From assembly GCA_024234435.1 (NCBI GenBank), contig JACKOF010000001.1:372001-436000 (forward strand): a stretch of DNA of 64,000 bases. The letters are read 5' to 3'. This document shows, one piece after another, positions 1-9,000 of this stretch. Position numbers and translations under genes: made by a program. Positions within the stretch are counted from its first letter, which is position 1, and every line of letters starts with the position of its first letter. The notes beneath the pieces are model-generated. The model was not told the DNA's origin, ran no database searches, and saw only the letters and a program-made list of their open reading frames with translations. The stretch is from Pseudomonadales bacterium. Lineage in GTDB: Bacteria; Pseudomonadota; Gammaproteobacteria; Pseudomonadales; Porticoccaceae.

Positions 1-251
1 AGATATCGCGGTCGTTACAGTTCTTTTTCTCTTCCAGCCAATACAATTATATCGATCAGCTCGTGCTTGCTGGGGGTGTTGCCGCGATGGAAGGGTTGCG
101 GGAAGAGGTGGAGGAGAAGCTAGGGTTGCCAGTGATGGTGGCGAACCCGTTTGCCAATATGGCGGTTTCAAATCACGTGAATGCCGTTGCGCTTAATAAT
201 GATGCCCCGGCGTTATTGATTGCCGCCGGGCTTGCGATGAGGGGGTTGTAG
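1..251 (+). CDS. pilM: PilM, C-terminal part (cut by window start)
   Basis: The reading frame is open from base 3 and ends with TAG at 249-251. It contains a stretch ending in QLVLAGGVA, typical of the C-terminal ATPase-fold part of PilM, the actin-like cytoplasmic protein that binds the N-terminus of PilN and helps build the type IV pilus alignment complex. Only about 82 residues are visible and the start lies outside the window. It is followed 5 bp later by pilN, the usual pilMNOPQ order, which makes the identification firm. The only ATG seen in this frame (63) is internal, not a start. Confidence 0.9.
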   Translation, partial: ISRSLQFFFSSSQYNYIDQLVLAGGVAAMEGLREEVEEKLGLPVMVANPFANMAVSNHVNAVALNNDAPALLIAAGLAMRGL

Positions 252-256
252 TAGTT

Positions 257-832
257 ATGGCTAATATCAACCTGCTTCCCTGGCGTGATGAGCATCGCCA
301 GGAGAAAAAGAAAGAATTTCTGGGTTTGTTGGGTTTGGTCGTGATTTTAGCGGCGGTTTTTGCTTTTGGCTGGAACCTGACAGCAAATGATCGACTTGAT
401 GACCAGTTCAGCAGAAATCAGTTATTGAAATCAAACATTGCTGCTCTGGACAAACAGGTCTCTGAAATCAAGGATTTGAAAAAACGCCGTCAGGACCTGC
501 TGGATCGCATGGAAGTGATTCAGAATTTACAGGGTAACAGGCCTGATATCGTGAAGATTTATGATGAGTTTGTGCGCGCGGTGCCCGATGGTGTGTACTT
601 CACAAAAATGGAACGCAAAGGGAAGGAAATATCTTTAACCGGATTTGCTGAATCCAATAACCGGGTTTCGGCATTGATGCGAAAACTGGACGAAGCCGGT
701 AAATTCGTGGATCCGAACCTCACGGTTGTGGAGGCTAACCAGGCTCTGGGTGAGCAGGGCAGCAAATTTGAAATGCGCGTGAAGCTGGAGGATCCACAGC
801 CTTCCAGTGTGGATGCTCAGGGAGGTGCTTAG
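257..832 (+). CDS. pilN: Type IV pilus inner membrane protein PilN
   Basis: 191 residues. The protein starts with INLLPWRDEHR, the conserved PilM-binding motif of PilN. One transmembrane helix follows (about residues 22-42), then a coiled coil (about 50-90) and a periplasmic ferredoxin-like domain. PilN pairs with PilO in the inner membrane and links cytoplasmic PilM to PilP and the PilQ secretin. The gene lies 5 bp after pilM and 3 bp before pilO, so co-translation is likely. Length and topology are normal for the family. Confidence 0.95.
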   Translation: MANINLLPWRDEHRQEKKKEFLGLLGLVVILAAVFAFGWNLTANDRLDDQFSRNQLLKSNIAALDKQVSEIKDLKKRRQDLLDRMEVIQNLQGNRPDIVKIYDEFVRAVPDGVYFTKMERKGKEISLTGFAESNNRVSALMRKLDEAGKFVDPNLTVVEANQALGEQGSKFEMRVKLEDPQPSSVDAQGGA

Positions 833-835
833 TCG

Positions 836-1450
836 ATGTCTTTAGCTAATTCATTTCAAGAGCTTAAAGAGCTCGATTTCAACGAGCTTGATGTAGACAG
901 TATCGGTACCTGGCCTGCTGCTCTGCGAGTGTTGATTCTTGTGCTGGTTTTTGCGCTGATACTGGTTGGTGTGTATTTTTTACATATCAAGGATCTCGGT
1001 ATTCAATTGGAAATCGCAAAAAGTGAAGAGGTAAGACTCCGGAAAACGTTCAGTGAGAAAGCCTTTCAGGCGGCTAATCTGGAGGCGTACCGTCAACAGA
1101 TGGCGGACGTAGAAAAATCCTTTGGCGCTCTTCTTGCGCAGTTGCCAAGCGATACGGAGGTACCTGGTCTTCTAGAGGATATTACCGAGATTGGCCAGGG
1201 CAGCAGTCTAACATTTGACAGTATTACTCTGCAGCCGGAAAGGAGTTCTGACTTTTATGTGGAATTGCCTATCAGGATTATCGCGCGGGGCGGGTACCAC
1301 GATTTTGCATCATTTGTGAGTGGTGTTGCCGGTTTACCGCGCATCGTTACCATGCATGATTATTCGATCGCAGCGGACGAGAAAGGCAATATCCTGAAGC
1401 TGCAAATTGAGGCCAGAACCTATCGTTATAAAGCTCAGGAGGGTGAGTAA
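836..1450 (+). CDS. pilO: Type IV pilus inner membrane protein PilO
   Basis: 204 residues: a short cytoplasmic N-terminus, one transmembrane helix (about residues 30-50), a coiled-coil stretch (about 55-100) and a C-terminal periplasmic domain. It starts with SLANSFQELKELDFNELD, a PilO-type N-terminus. PilO forms heterodimers with PilN and recruits PilP. It sits between pilN and pilP, 2 bp before the latter, in an uninterrupted operon. Confidence 0.95.
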   Translation: MSLANSFQELKELDFNELDVDSIGTWPAALRVLILVLVFALILVGVYFLHIKDLGIQLEIAKSEEVRLRKTFSEKAFQAANLEAYRQQMADVEKSFGALLAQLPSDTEVPGLLEDITEIGQGSSLTFDSITLQPERSSDFYVELPIRIIARGGYHDFASFVSGVAGLPRIVTMHDYSIAADEKGNILKLQIEARTYRYKAQEGE

Positions 1451-1452
1451 CC

Positions 1453-1980
1453 ATGAATATTTATCGCCTTGCCTTGCTGGTCGCTGGTGCATTGCTGATT
1501 CAGGGTTGTTCGCAACAGGAGCACAGTGATCTCCACCAGTTTATGGCTGCTGAAAAAGCAAAGCCTGCTGGAGAAATAGAGCCATTGCCCACCTTCAGCG
1601 CCTACAAAACATTTAATTACGCCGCTATCGCGTTCAGAAGCCCTTTTGAGCCGCCGATGCTATTGGGCCCGGAAGAGAGTATCAAAGGGCGCAAAACGGT
1701 TGAGCCTGACATGAGCCGTAAAAAAGAGCATCTGGAAAGTTTCAATTTCTCAGCACTGACTCTGGTGGGTACGGTGACCAAAGACGGTGTCATGTGGTCC
1801 TTGGTCAACGATGGGCAGGGTGGTATTCATCGCGTCAAAGTGGGCAATTATATGGGCAAGAATCACGGTAAAATTGTGTCCGTCAGCGGTTCGAGAATTG
1901 ATCTTGTCGAGATTGTTCCCGATGGGAAAGGCAGCTGGATTGAGCGCCCCAGGGCGCTGGCACTCCAGGAGAAAGGTTAA
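1453..1980 (+). CDS. pilP: Type IV pilus lipoprotein PilP
   Basis: 175 residues with a lipoprotein signal peptide ending at LLIQGC (Cys 19 is the predicted lipidated residue). A proline-rich flexible section follows, then the beta-sandwich domain (about 85-170) that contacts the N-terminal domains of PilQ. PilP connects the PilN/PilO inner-membrane platform to the secretin. The spacing (2 bp after pilO) and order are those of a standard pilMNOPQ operon. Confidence 0.95.
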   Translation: MNIYRLALLVAGALLIQGCSQQEHSDLHQFMAAEKAKPAGEIEPLPTFSAYKTFNYAAIAFRSPFEPPMLLGPEESIKGRKTVEPDMSRKKEHLESFNFSALTLVGTVTKDGVMWSLVNDGQGGIHRVKVGNYMGKNHGKIVSVSGSRIDLVEIVPDGKGSWIERPRALALQEKG

Positions 1981-2014
1981 CAGAAGGGATAGAATTGTGA
2001 TGTGGGGAAGAGGC

Positions 2015-4177
2015 ATGAAAAGGTATCTACAGAAAACAGTTATGGTATGTCTTGCCGCAGTGGTGGGGTTTGCGCCACTGGCATGGTCGCAGCCAGTTCA
2101 GCTGGAGGATATGAGCTTTGCCACGCTACCGGGCGGCCGCTTTGAAGTGAAATTGCAGTTCGCGGATACGCCTCCTGAGCCAAAAGGCTACACTATTGAT
2201 AATCCGGCCAGAATTGTGCTGGATTTCCCGGGCGTGATCAGCCAGCTTGAACAAAAGAAATATGCGCTTTCATTTGAGAATGCCCGCAGTGCTGTAGTGT
2301 TGAGCACCGCAGACAGGACCCGGCTGATTCTGAATATGGCAAAACTGGCCCCTTACCAAACTTCAGTTGTGGGTAACACCCTGAATCTTGTTGTAGGCAG
2401 TGCGGAAGGCGAGGCGGTTGTATCGCGATCGACAGTTGCCAGTCATGTTTCAACAACATCAGATGTTGCAGACTCTTCCAATGCAGCCATTTCCAATGTT
2501 GATTTTCAGCGTGGCGAAACAGGCGAAGGACTGGTCAGTGTCGAGCTTTCGGATCCTTCTGTGAGTGTTGACATTACTCAGGTCGGTTCCGATGTGCAGT
2601 TGAGCTTCTTTCGGACGAAATTGCCCGAAGCCCTTGATCGCCGCCTGGATGTAGTGGATTTTGCCACGCCGGTAAAGGAAATCGACGCGAAGTATGATGG
2701 TTCAACAACGATTATCACAATTGATACTGTCGGTGAATTTGACTATCTGGCTTACCAGGCGGATAACAAATATGTTGTCAGCGTCAAGCCTTTAACGGTT
2801 GATGAAGTTGAAGAGAAGAAAAAGCGTTTTGCTTACATTGGTGACAAACTTTCCCTCAACTTCCAGGATATTGAAGTCCGTTCGGTGCTACAGCTGATTG
2901 CCGACTTTACGGATTTGAATCTGGTAGCCAGTGATACCGTGTCGGGCAATATTACCCTGCGCCTGAACAATGTGCCTTGGGATCAGGCACTTGAGATTGT
3001 GCTGAAAGCAAAAGGACTGGATAAACGTCAGGAAGGCAATGTTCTGATGGTGGCTCCAGCGGCGGAAATCGCCGAGCGCGAACGCCTGCAGGTCGAAGCA
3101 AACAAACAGCTACAAGAGCTTGCGCCATTGCGTACCGAATTTATTCGGGTGCGCTATGCAGACGCCAGAGAGTTGTTTGAATTGTTTGATGCAGATGAGG
3201 GCGGTTCCGGGGGTGGTGGCGACGAAAACGCTACGGATAGCATCCTGTCTGAGAGGGGGTCTGCCATTGTCGATGAGCGAACCAACACTATCATCCTGAC
3301 AGATACGGAAGACAAAATAGCTGAATTCAAGATCCTGATTGAAAAAATTGATATCCCAATACGCCAGGTCCTGATTGAAGCACGGATTGTTATTGCCAAT
3401 ACCGATTTTCGCAAGGAAATTGGTACTCGCTGGGGGCTTCAGGGCGCGAGGAAAACCGGTAACGATCAATTCGGTTTCAGTGGAAGTCTGGAAGGCTTTG
3501 ACGGTGAGAATAATCCATGGGCTATCTTTAGCGATAGTTTCCCTACACAACAGCCCTTTACTCCTGGCAGCGGAACCATTTTGGTTAATGACTCCACCTT
3601 GGGGGTTGATTTGGGGGTGACAAATCCAGCAGGTAGCTTTGCTGTTGAATTATTGACCAGCAATACCTTTGTTGACCTCGAGCTTAGTGCCCTGGAAAAC
3701 GATGGCAAGGGTGAAATTGTTTCACAGCCAAAAGTGTTGACGGGTGACAAGCAGAAAGCTGTGATCAAGGCCGGTACTGAAGTTGCTTTCCAGAAATCGA
3801 CTTCAAGCGGTGCCACTTCAGTTGAGTTCAAGGAAGCGGTGTTGAAACTGGAGGTTACACCGCAGATAACACCAGATAACCGGGTTATTATGGATCTGAA
3901 TGTATCGCAGGACTCAGTTGGTGATCTCGTCTTTAATGGCCAGCCTATTATTGATATTACATCGATTGAAACACAGGCCCTTGTTGGAGATGGGCAGACT
4001 CTGGTGCTGGGAGGGTTATTCCAGATGCAGACAGTGGACGAACAGGAGAAAGTACCCCTACTGGGAGATATTCCTTTCGTTGGTCGCCTGTTTAGAAAAG
4101 ATGTCGATGATATGGAAAAGAGAGAAATTCTGATTTTCATCACCCCCAAAATAATTGATGACGCATTGCTTGATTAG
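2015..4177 (+). CDS. pilQ: Type IV pilus secretin PilQ
   Basis: 720 residues from ATG 2015, which gives a clean signal peptide (MKRYLQKT... ending near SQP). An ATG at 2000 is also in frame and would add five residues. The open frame runs back to 1787 inside pilP, but that part is not expected to be translated. Domains in order: AMIN-type beta domain (about 30-110), a second AMIN-like region, a secretin/TonB N-terminal domain (about 290-350), N1, and the C-terminal secretin barrel ending in IFITPKII. A short acidic-glycine insert (about 395-405) lies in the N1 region. PilQ forms the outer-membrane pore through which the pilus is extruded and retracted. Last gene of the operon. Confidence 0.95.
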   Translation: MKRYLQKTVMVCLAAVVGFAPLAWSQPVQLEDMSFATLPGGRFEVKLQFADTPPEPKGYTIDNPARIVLDFPGVISQLEQKKYALSFENARSAVVLSTADRTRLILNMAKLAPYQTSVVGNTLNLVVGSAEGEAVVSRSTVASHVSTTSDVADSSNAAISNVDFQRGETGEGLVSVELSDPSVSVDITQVGSDVQLSFFRTKLPEALDRRLDVVDFATPVKEIDAKYDGSTTIITIDTVGEFDYLAYQADNKYVVSVKPLTVDEVEEKKKRFAYIGDKLSLNFQDIEVRSVLQLIADFTDLNLVASDTVSGNITLRLNNVPWDQALEIVLKAKGLDKRQEGNVLMVAPAAEIAERERLQVEANKQLQELAPLRTEFIRVRYADARELFELFDADEGGSGGGGDENATDSILSERGSAIVDERTNTIILTDTEDKIAEFKILIEKIDIPIRQVLIEARIVIANTDFRKEIGTRWGLQGARKTGNDQFGFSGSLEGFDGENNPWAIFSDSFPTQQPFTPGSGTILVNDSTLGVDLGVTNPAGSFAVELLTSNTFVDLELSALENDGKGEIVSQPKVLTGDKQKAVIKAGTEVAFQKSTSSGATSVEFKEAVLKLEVTPQITPDNRVIMDLNVSQDSVGDLVFNGQPIIDITSIETQALVGDGQTLVLGGLFQMQTVDEQEKVPLLGDIPFVGRLFRKDVDDMEKREILIFITPKIIDDALLD

Positions 4178-4192
4178 TAGTCAGTTTTATTA

Positions 4193-4720
4193 ATGCGTAG
4201 AAGTTCAAATATCTTTCTTGTCGGCCCTATGGGGGCCGGCAAGACCACGATTGGCCGCCTGCTCGCAAAAAGTTTTAATCTGACGTTTGTGGATCTTGAT
4301 ACCGAGATAGAAGAACGCTGTGGAGCTGATATCCCATGGATTTTTGATGTCGAGGGCGAGTCGGGGTTTCGAAAAAGAGAGTCCCTGCTACTTGACGAAG
4401 TGACACAGCGATCTGGTATTTTGCTTGCGACCGGCGGTGGTGCCGTTCTGAATGAAACCAACCGGCGCCGTCTGAGTGAAAGGGGCTTGGTGGTTTACTT
4501 GTGCGCAACACTTGATCAGTTGGTAGACAGAACCAGTCGTGATCGCAAAAGACCGCTACTACAGGTGGATAACCCTCGGGAAGTGCTCGCCAAACTCTTG
4601 AAAACCCGTGACCCTCTTTATCGGCAAGTTGCAGACCTGGTTGTTCAGGCGGAAAGCCGCAGTCAGCAACTGGTTGCTCGCGAGGTTGAAGAACAAATAC
4701 GTAGTCTGCTCGAGAATTAA
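4193..4720 (+). CDS. aroK: Shikimate kinase
   Basis: 175 residues. The P-loop GPMGAGKTTIG sits at residues 10-20. It is followed by the shikimate-binding DTEIEERCG (D34 region), a RKRE segment and the GGGAV loop near residue 83. It phosphorylates shikimate with ATP in the chorismate pathway. The gene starts 15 bp after pilQ and lies upstream of aroB, a linkage common in gammaproteobacteria. A 63-bp gap without a clear terminator separates it from aroB. Confidence 0.96.
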   Translation: MRRSSNIFLVGPMGAGKTTIGRLLAKSFNLTFVDLDTEIEERCGADIPWIFDVEGESGFRKRESLLLDEVTQRSGILLATGGGAVLNETNRRRLSERGLVVYLCATLDQLVDRTSRDRKRPLLQVDNPREVLAKLLKTRDPLYRQVADLVVQAESRSQQLVAREVEEQIRSLLEN

Positions 4721-4783
4721 CGTCCGCATTCCTTTCTGTGTTAAATTTGCCCGTCGCGTTACATAGAGATATTTCCAAATCTG

Positions 4784-5866
4784 ATGAGAATCCTGACCGT
4801 TGAGCTGGGTGAGCGCAGCTATCCTATTTATATTGGTGAAAACCTGTTGTCACGGACCGAGGTTTTCAAAGAGCACATAAAAGGTAATCAGGTGCTGGTG
4901 GTTAGCAATGAAACCATCGCGCCCCTGTTCCTTTCTACCCTATTAAGCCAACTGTCCGATTACCAGGTCGACACAGTATTGTTGCCCGATGGCGAGCAAT
5001 ACAAAAACCTGGAGACGCTGAATAATGTTTTTGATGCTCTGTTAGCAGGCAAGCACAACAGAAGCACCACGTTGATTGCTCTTGGTGGCGGTGTTGTTGG
5101 AGACATGACAGGTTTTGCTGCGGCCAGTTACCAGCGAGGGGTTAATTTTATACAAGTGCCAACCACCCTGCTAGCGCAAGTGGATTCTTCTGTTGGTGGC
5201 AAGACGGCCGTCAATCATGCGATGGGCAAGAACATGATTGGTGCTTTTTACCAGCCGCAAGCCGTTGTTGCTGATACGAAAACACTGGAAACCCTGCCTG
5301 ACAGGGAGTTCAGGGCGGGTTTGGCCGAGGTGATCAAATACGGCCTGATAGCAGATGCTGATTTTTTCCAATGGCTGGAAAATAATATTGATCCCCTGTT
5401 GCGACGGGATACAGTGACTCTTTCCGAAGCTATTGAACGCTCTTGCAGAAATAAGGCGGAAGTGGTGGCGCAGGATGAACGGGAAGGTGGTATCCGCGCC
5501 ATACTCAATCTTGGTCACACCTTTGGCCATGCGATTGAAACGGCGCAATCCTACAAGGACTGGTTACACGGCGAGGCTGTTGCGGCGGGTATGGTCATGG
5601 CTGCAGACTTGTCTATGCGGCAGGGTATGATCAATGCGTCAGATGTGGCACGTGTACAAGCGCTGATTGAACGGTGTAGTTTGCCTATCGCGGCTCCCAC
5701 AGGAATGACTTCGCAAAAATTCCTTGAGTTGATGGCGGTAGATAAAAAGGTTCTGGACGGTAGTCTGCGGCTGGTTTTATTATCATCAATCGGGTCGGCT
5801 GTTATCACGTCCGATATTGATCATGAGCAGCTTCTTAAGACCCTGGAAAGCTGCAGAGAGGTTTAG
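4784..5866 (+). CDS. aroB: 3-dehydroquinate synthase
   Basis: 360 residues, normal for AroB. Visible landmarks are the NAD-binding DGEQYKN and GGGVVGDMTGFAA segments, QVPTTLLAQVDSSVGGKT, and the metal-ligand region GHTFGHAIE. It converts DAHP to 3-dehydroquinate. In Pseudomonas a SPOR-domain gene (damX-like) normally sits between aroB and gltB. Here only 139 bp of noncoding DNA follows, with the gltB promoter and a hairpin. Confidence 0.97.
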   Translation: MRILTVELGERSYPIYIGENLLSRTEVFKEHIKGNQVLVVSNETIAPLFLSTLLSQLSDYQVDTVLLPDGEQYKNLETLNNVFDALLAGKHNRSTTLIALGGGVVGDMTGFAAASYQRGVNFIQVPTTLLAQVDSSVGGKTAVNHAMGKNMIGAFYQPQAVVADTKTLETLPDREFRAGLAEVIKYGLIADADFFQWLENNIDPLLRRDTVTLSEAIERSCRNKAEVVAQDEREGGIRAILNLGHTFGHAIETAQSYKDWLHGEAVAAGMVMAADLSMRQGMINASDVARVQALIERCSLPIAAPTGMTSQKFLELMAVDKKVLDGSLRLVLLSSIGSAVITSDIDHEQLLKTLESCREV

Positions 5867-5896
5867 TTCTACCCTGATTTTCATTCCGCCGGTTAT

Positions 5897-5925
5897 TTGC
5901 CGCATTCCTGTCCCGCGTGTAAAAT
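5897..5925 (+). promoter_or_regulatory. Predicted sigma-70 promoter of gltBD
   Basis: TTGCCG (5897-5902), 17 bp, TAAAAT (5920-5925): good matches to the -35 and -10 consensus at ideal spacing. It lies about 80 bp before gltB in the aroB-gltB gap. Predicted from sequence only. Confidence 0.6.
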
Positions 5926-5945
5926 ACCCGGCCTTTTGGCCTCCC

Positions 5946-5975
5946 GCCCTTGCGTACGTATGCTTTCGCAAGGGC
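5946..5975 (+). promoter_or_regulatory. Stem-loop in gltB leader
   Basis: A perfect 9-bp inverted repeat, GCCCTTGCG (5946-5954) and CGCAAGGGC (5967-5975), with a 12-nt loop, followed by a T-rich stretch (TTTTGATTTTT). It lies downstream of the predicted promoter and 30 bp before the gltB start. It could be a leader attenuator or a weak terminator of the aroKB unit read from upstream. The sequence does not decide between them. Confidence 0.5.
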
Positions 5976-6005
5976 TAATGTTTTGATTTTTAATAGAGTT
6001 TTGTT

Positions 6006-9000
6006 ATGCCTACGGGTTTATACCGGTTAGACGAATTCAAAGATAACTGTGGTTTTGGCTTAATAGCCCACACCAAGGGTGTGGCCAGCCACAGATTATT
6101 GAAAACAGCTATTGAGTCTTTAACATGCATGACTCACCGGGGAGGTATTGCCGCTGATGGCAAGACCGGTGATGGTTGTGGTTTATTGATGCAGAAGCCC
6201 GACGGATTTTTGCGTGCGGTAGCCAGAGATCAGTTGGCGCTTGAATTGCCGGATCAGTATGCCGTTGGTGCCATTATGCTGAGTCAGGATCCTGCTCTTC
6301 AGGCGCGGGCGCGGTCGGTATTTGCCGAAGAAATCTCCAGACGGGGGCTGGAAGTTGCAGGCTGGCGCGAAGTGCCAACCGACAATAACTGCCTTGGCGA
6401 AATTGCGCTTGAGTCCGTGCCGGTCTTTGAGCATGTTTTTGTCAGTGGTCCTGAGCAGCCGGTTGAGGAAATGAATGCCAACCTGTTTATGGCAAAACGC
6501 TGCATTGAAAATCGCCTGCAAGATGATGCCTCGTTTTACATCGCCAGCCTGTCCACTAGCGTGATCAGCTATAAAGGTCTGATGATGCCGGTTGATTTGC
6601 CCACTTTTTATCAGGATTTGGCAGACGAGCGCCTTGAAACGGCAATTTGTGTTTTCCACCAGCGCTTTTCCACCAACACCATGCCACGCTGGCCTCTGGC
6701 CCAGCCTTTTCGGATGTTGGCCCACAACGGTGAGATCAACACGATTACCGGTAACAGGAACTGGTCTGTCGCGCGCACACCGAAGAGTATTTCTCCTCTC
6801 TTGCCAGACCTGAGCGAAGCTCTGCCACTGGTAAATCGCACCGGCTCAGATTCTTCCAGCCTTGATAATATGCTGGAATTTATGCTGGCTGGAGGCATGC
6901 CATTACACCGTGCTGTGCGGATGCTGGTGCCACCCGCCTGGCACAATGTTTTTGACATGGATCCGGCACAGCGCGCTTACTTTGAATATACGTCGATGCA
7001 CATGGAGCCCTGGGATGGTCCTGCAGGCCTGGTCATCACCGATGGTCGTTATGCGGTTTGTACCCTTGATCGCAATGGCTTGCGGCCCTCACGGTGGGTT
7101 CTGACCAACGACGATATTATTACCGTTGCATCCGAAGTCGGTGTTTACAATTACAAACCCGAAGATGTTGTCGCCAAAGGCCGTCTGGGGCCTGGCGACA
7201 TTATGTCTATTGACACCCAGACCGGCACAGTACATCACACGGATGAAGTTGATAGCCAGCTGGCGACGGGTAAACCCTATCGCCAGTGGTTACGGAAAGG
7301 CTCTCGAAAAATTGAAGCCACCATGGAATGCGAGTCTATTGCCATCGAGGGTGAAATGAGTCGCGATGTCGTGCGTCGCTATATGAAAATGTTCCAGATT
7401 TCTCTGGAAGAGCGCGACCAGGTGTTAAGACCTCTGGCTGAGAGTGGTCAGGAGGCAGTCGGCTCAATGGGCGATGATACGCCGATGGCAGTATTGTCGA
7501 AGAAACACCGTAATCTTTTTGATTATTTCCGGCAGCAGTTTGCCCAAGTGACGAACCCGCCAATTGATCCGTTGCGCGAATCGGTGGTGATGTCTCTGAA
7601 TTGCGAGTTGGGTCGGGAACTCAATCTGTTTACTGAAACCGAGCAGCATGCTCAGCGTATTAATATGGGCAGCCCTGTGCTTTCGCCCAGGAAATACCAT
7701 GCGCTACGAGATGGTGATCAGGGTTATCAGGTCAAAAAATTCAGTATCAATTATCGTCCTCAAGAGATGGGCCTGAAAGAAGCATTACTGAAATTGTGCG
7801 ACGAGGTTGAGAAATCAATTCGCGATGGCATCTCGATCGTGATTCTGTCTGACTCGGATATCGATCAGGGCAAGCAGCCAATTCACAGTCTGCTGGCTAC
7901 CGGTGCTGTTCACCACCGTTTGATTGACCAGGGTTTGCGTTGTGATGCCAATATTGTGGTCAGTACAGCTTATGCGCGAGACCCGCACCAGATAGCGACT
8001 TTGATAGGATATGGCGCCTCGGTGGTTTATCCCTATATGAGCTATCACATTCTCTGTGATCTTATTGAAACTGGCGAGCTGCTGTGTGATACCACAACAG
8101 CCTTTACCAACTACCGCAAAGGGATCAATAAGGGACTGCTCAAGATCCTCTCAAAAATGGGCATTTCAACCATTGCCTCTTATCGCGGTGCCCAGCTTTA
8201 CGAAATCGTAGGCTTGGCTGATGAAGTAGTTGAACTTTGTTTTAAAGATACGCCAAGCCGCATCAAGGGTGCGGACTTTTCCGATATAGAAGAGGATCAA
8301 TCCGGGTTGGCGAAAGATGCCTGGAGTAGCCGCAAGCCGGTTAATCCTGGCGGGCTGCTGAAATATGTGCATGGACAGGAGTATCACGCCTTTAACCCGG
8401 ATGTGATCGCTGCTCTGCATGACTCGGTGCAGCACAATGATTACGCCGCATGGCATAAGTACGCCGAGCTGGTTAACAAGCGTCCAGTCGCGACGTTGCG
8501 TGACTTGTTAACCATCAAAAAAGGTATTGAGCCTGTTTCCTTGCAGGAAGTTGAGCCGGTCAGTGATATTATCTCGCGTTTTGATTCGGCAGGTATGTCT
8601 CTGGGAGCATTGTCCCCGGAGGCTCATGAAGCACTTGCTGAAGCGATGAATACACTGGGGGGAAGGTCGAATTCCGGTGAGGGTGGTGAAGATGTTGCCC
8701 GTTATGGCACCATCAAGGTTTCCAAGATCAAGCAGGTAGCTTCCGGTCGATTTGGCGTCACTCCGCACTATCTGTCCAGTGCTGAAGTTATTCAGATCAA
8801 GGTAGCGCAGGGCGCAAAGCCCGGTGAGGGTGGCCAGCTACCAGGCGGCAAGGTTAACGACCTGATTGCAACATTGCGTTATTCGGTGCCCGGCGTAACG
8901 CTGATTTCGCCTCCGCCGCATCACGATATTTATTCAATTGAAGATCTGGCGCAGCTCATTTTTGATCTCAAACAGGTCAATCCGAGTGCCTTGATTTCTG

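Noticed and set aside
3466..4149. Long minus-strand ORF (227 codons) opposite pilQ
   Set aside because: It lies fully inside the conserved secretin domain, has low-complexity Ser/Thr/Pro composition and matches no family; a shadow of pilQ codon use.
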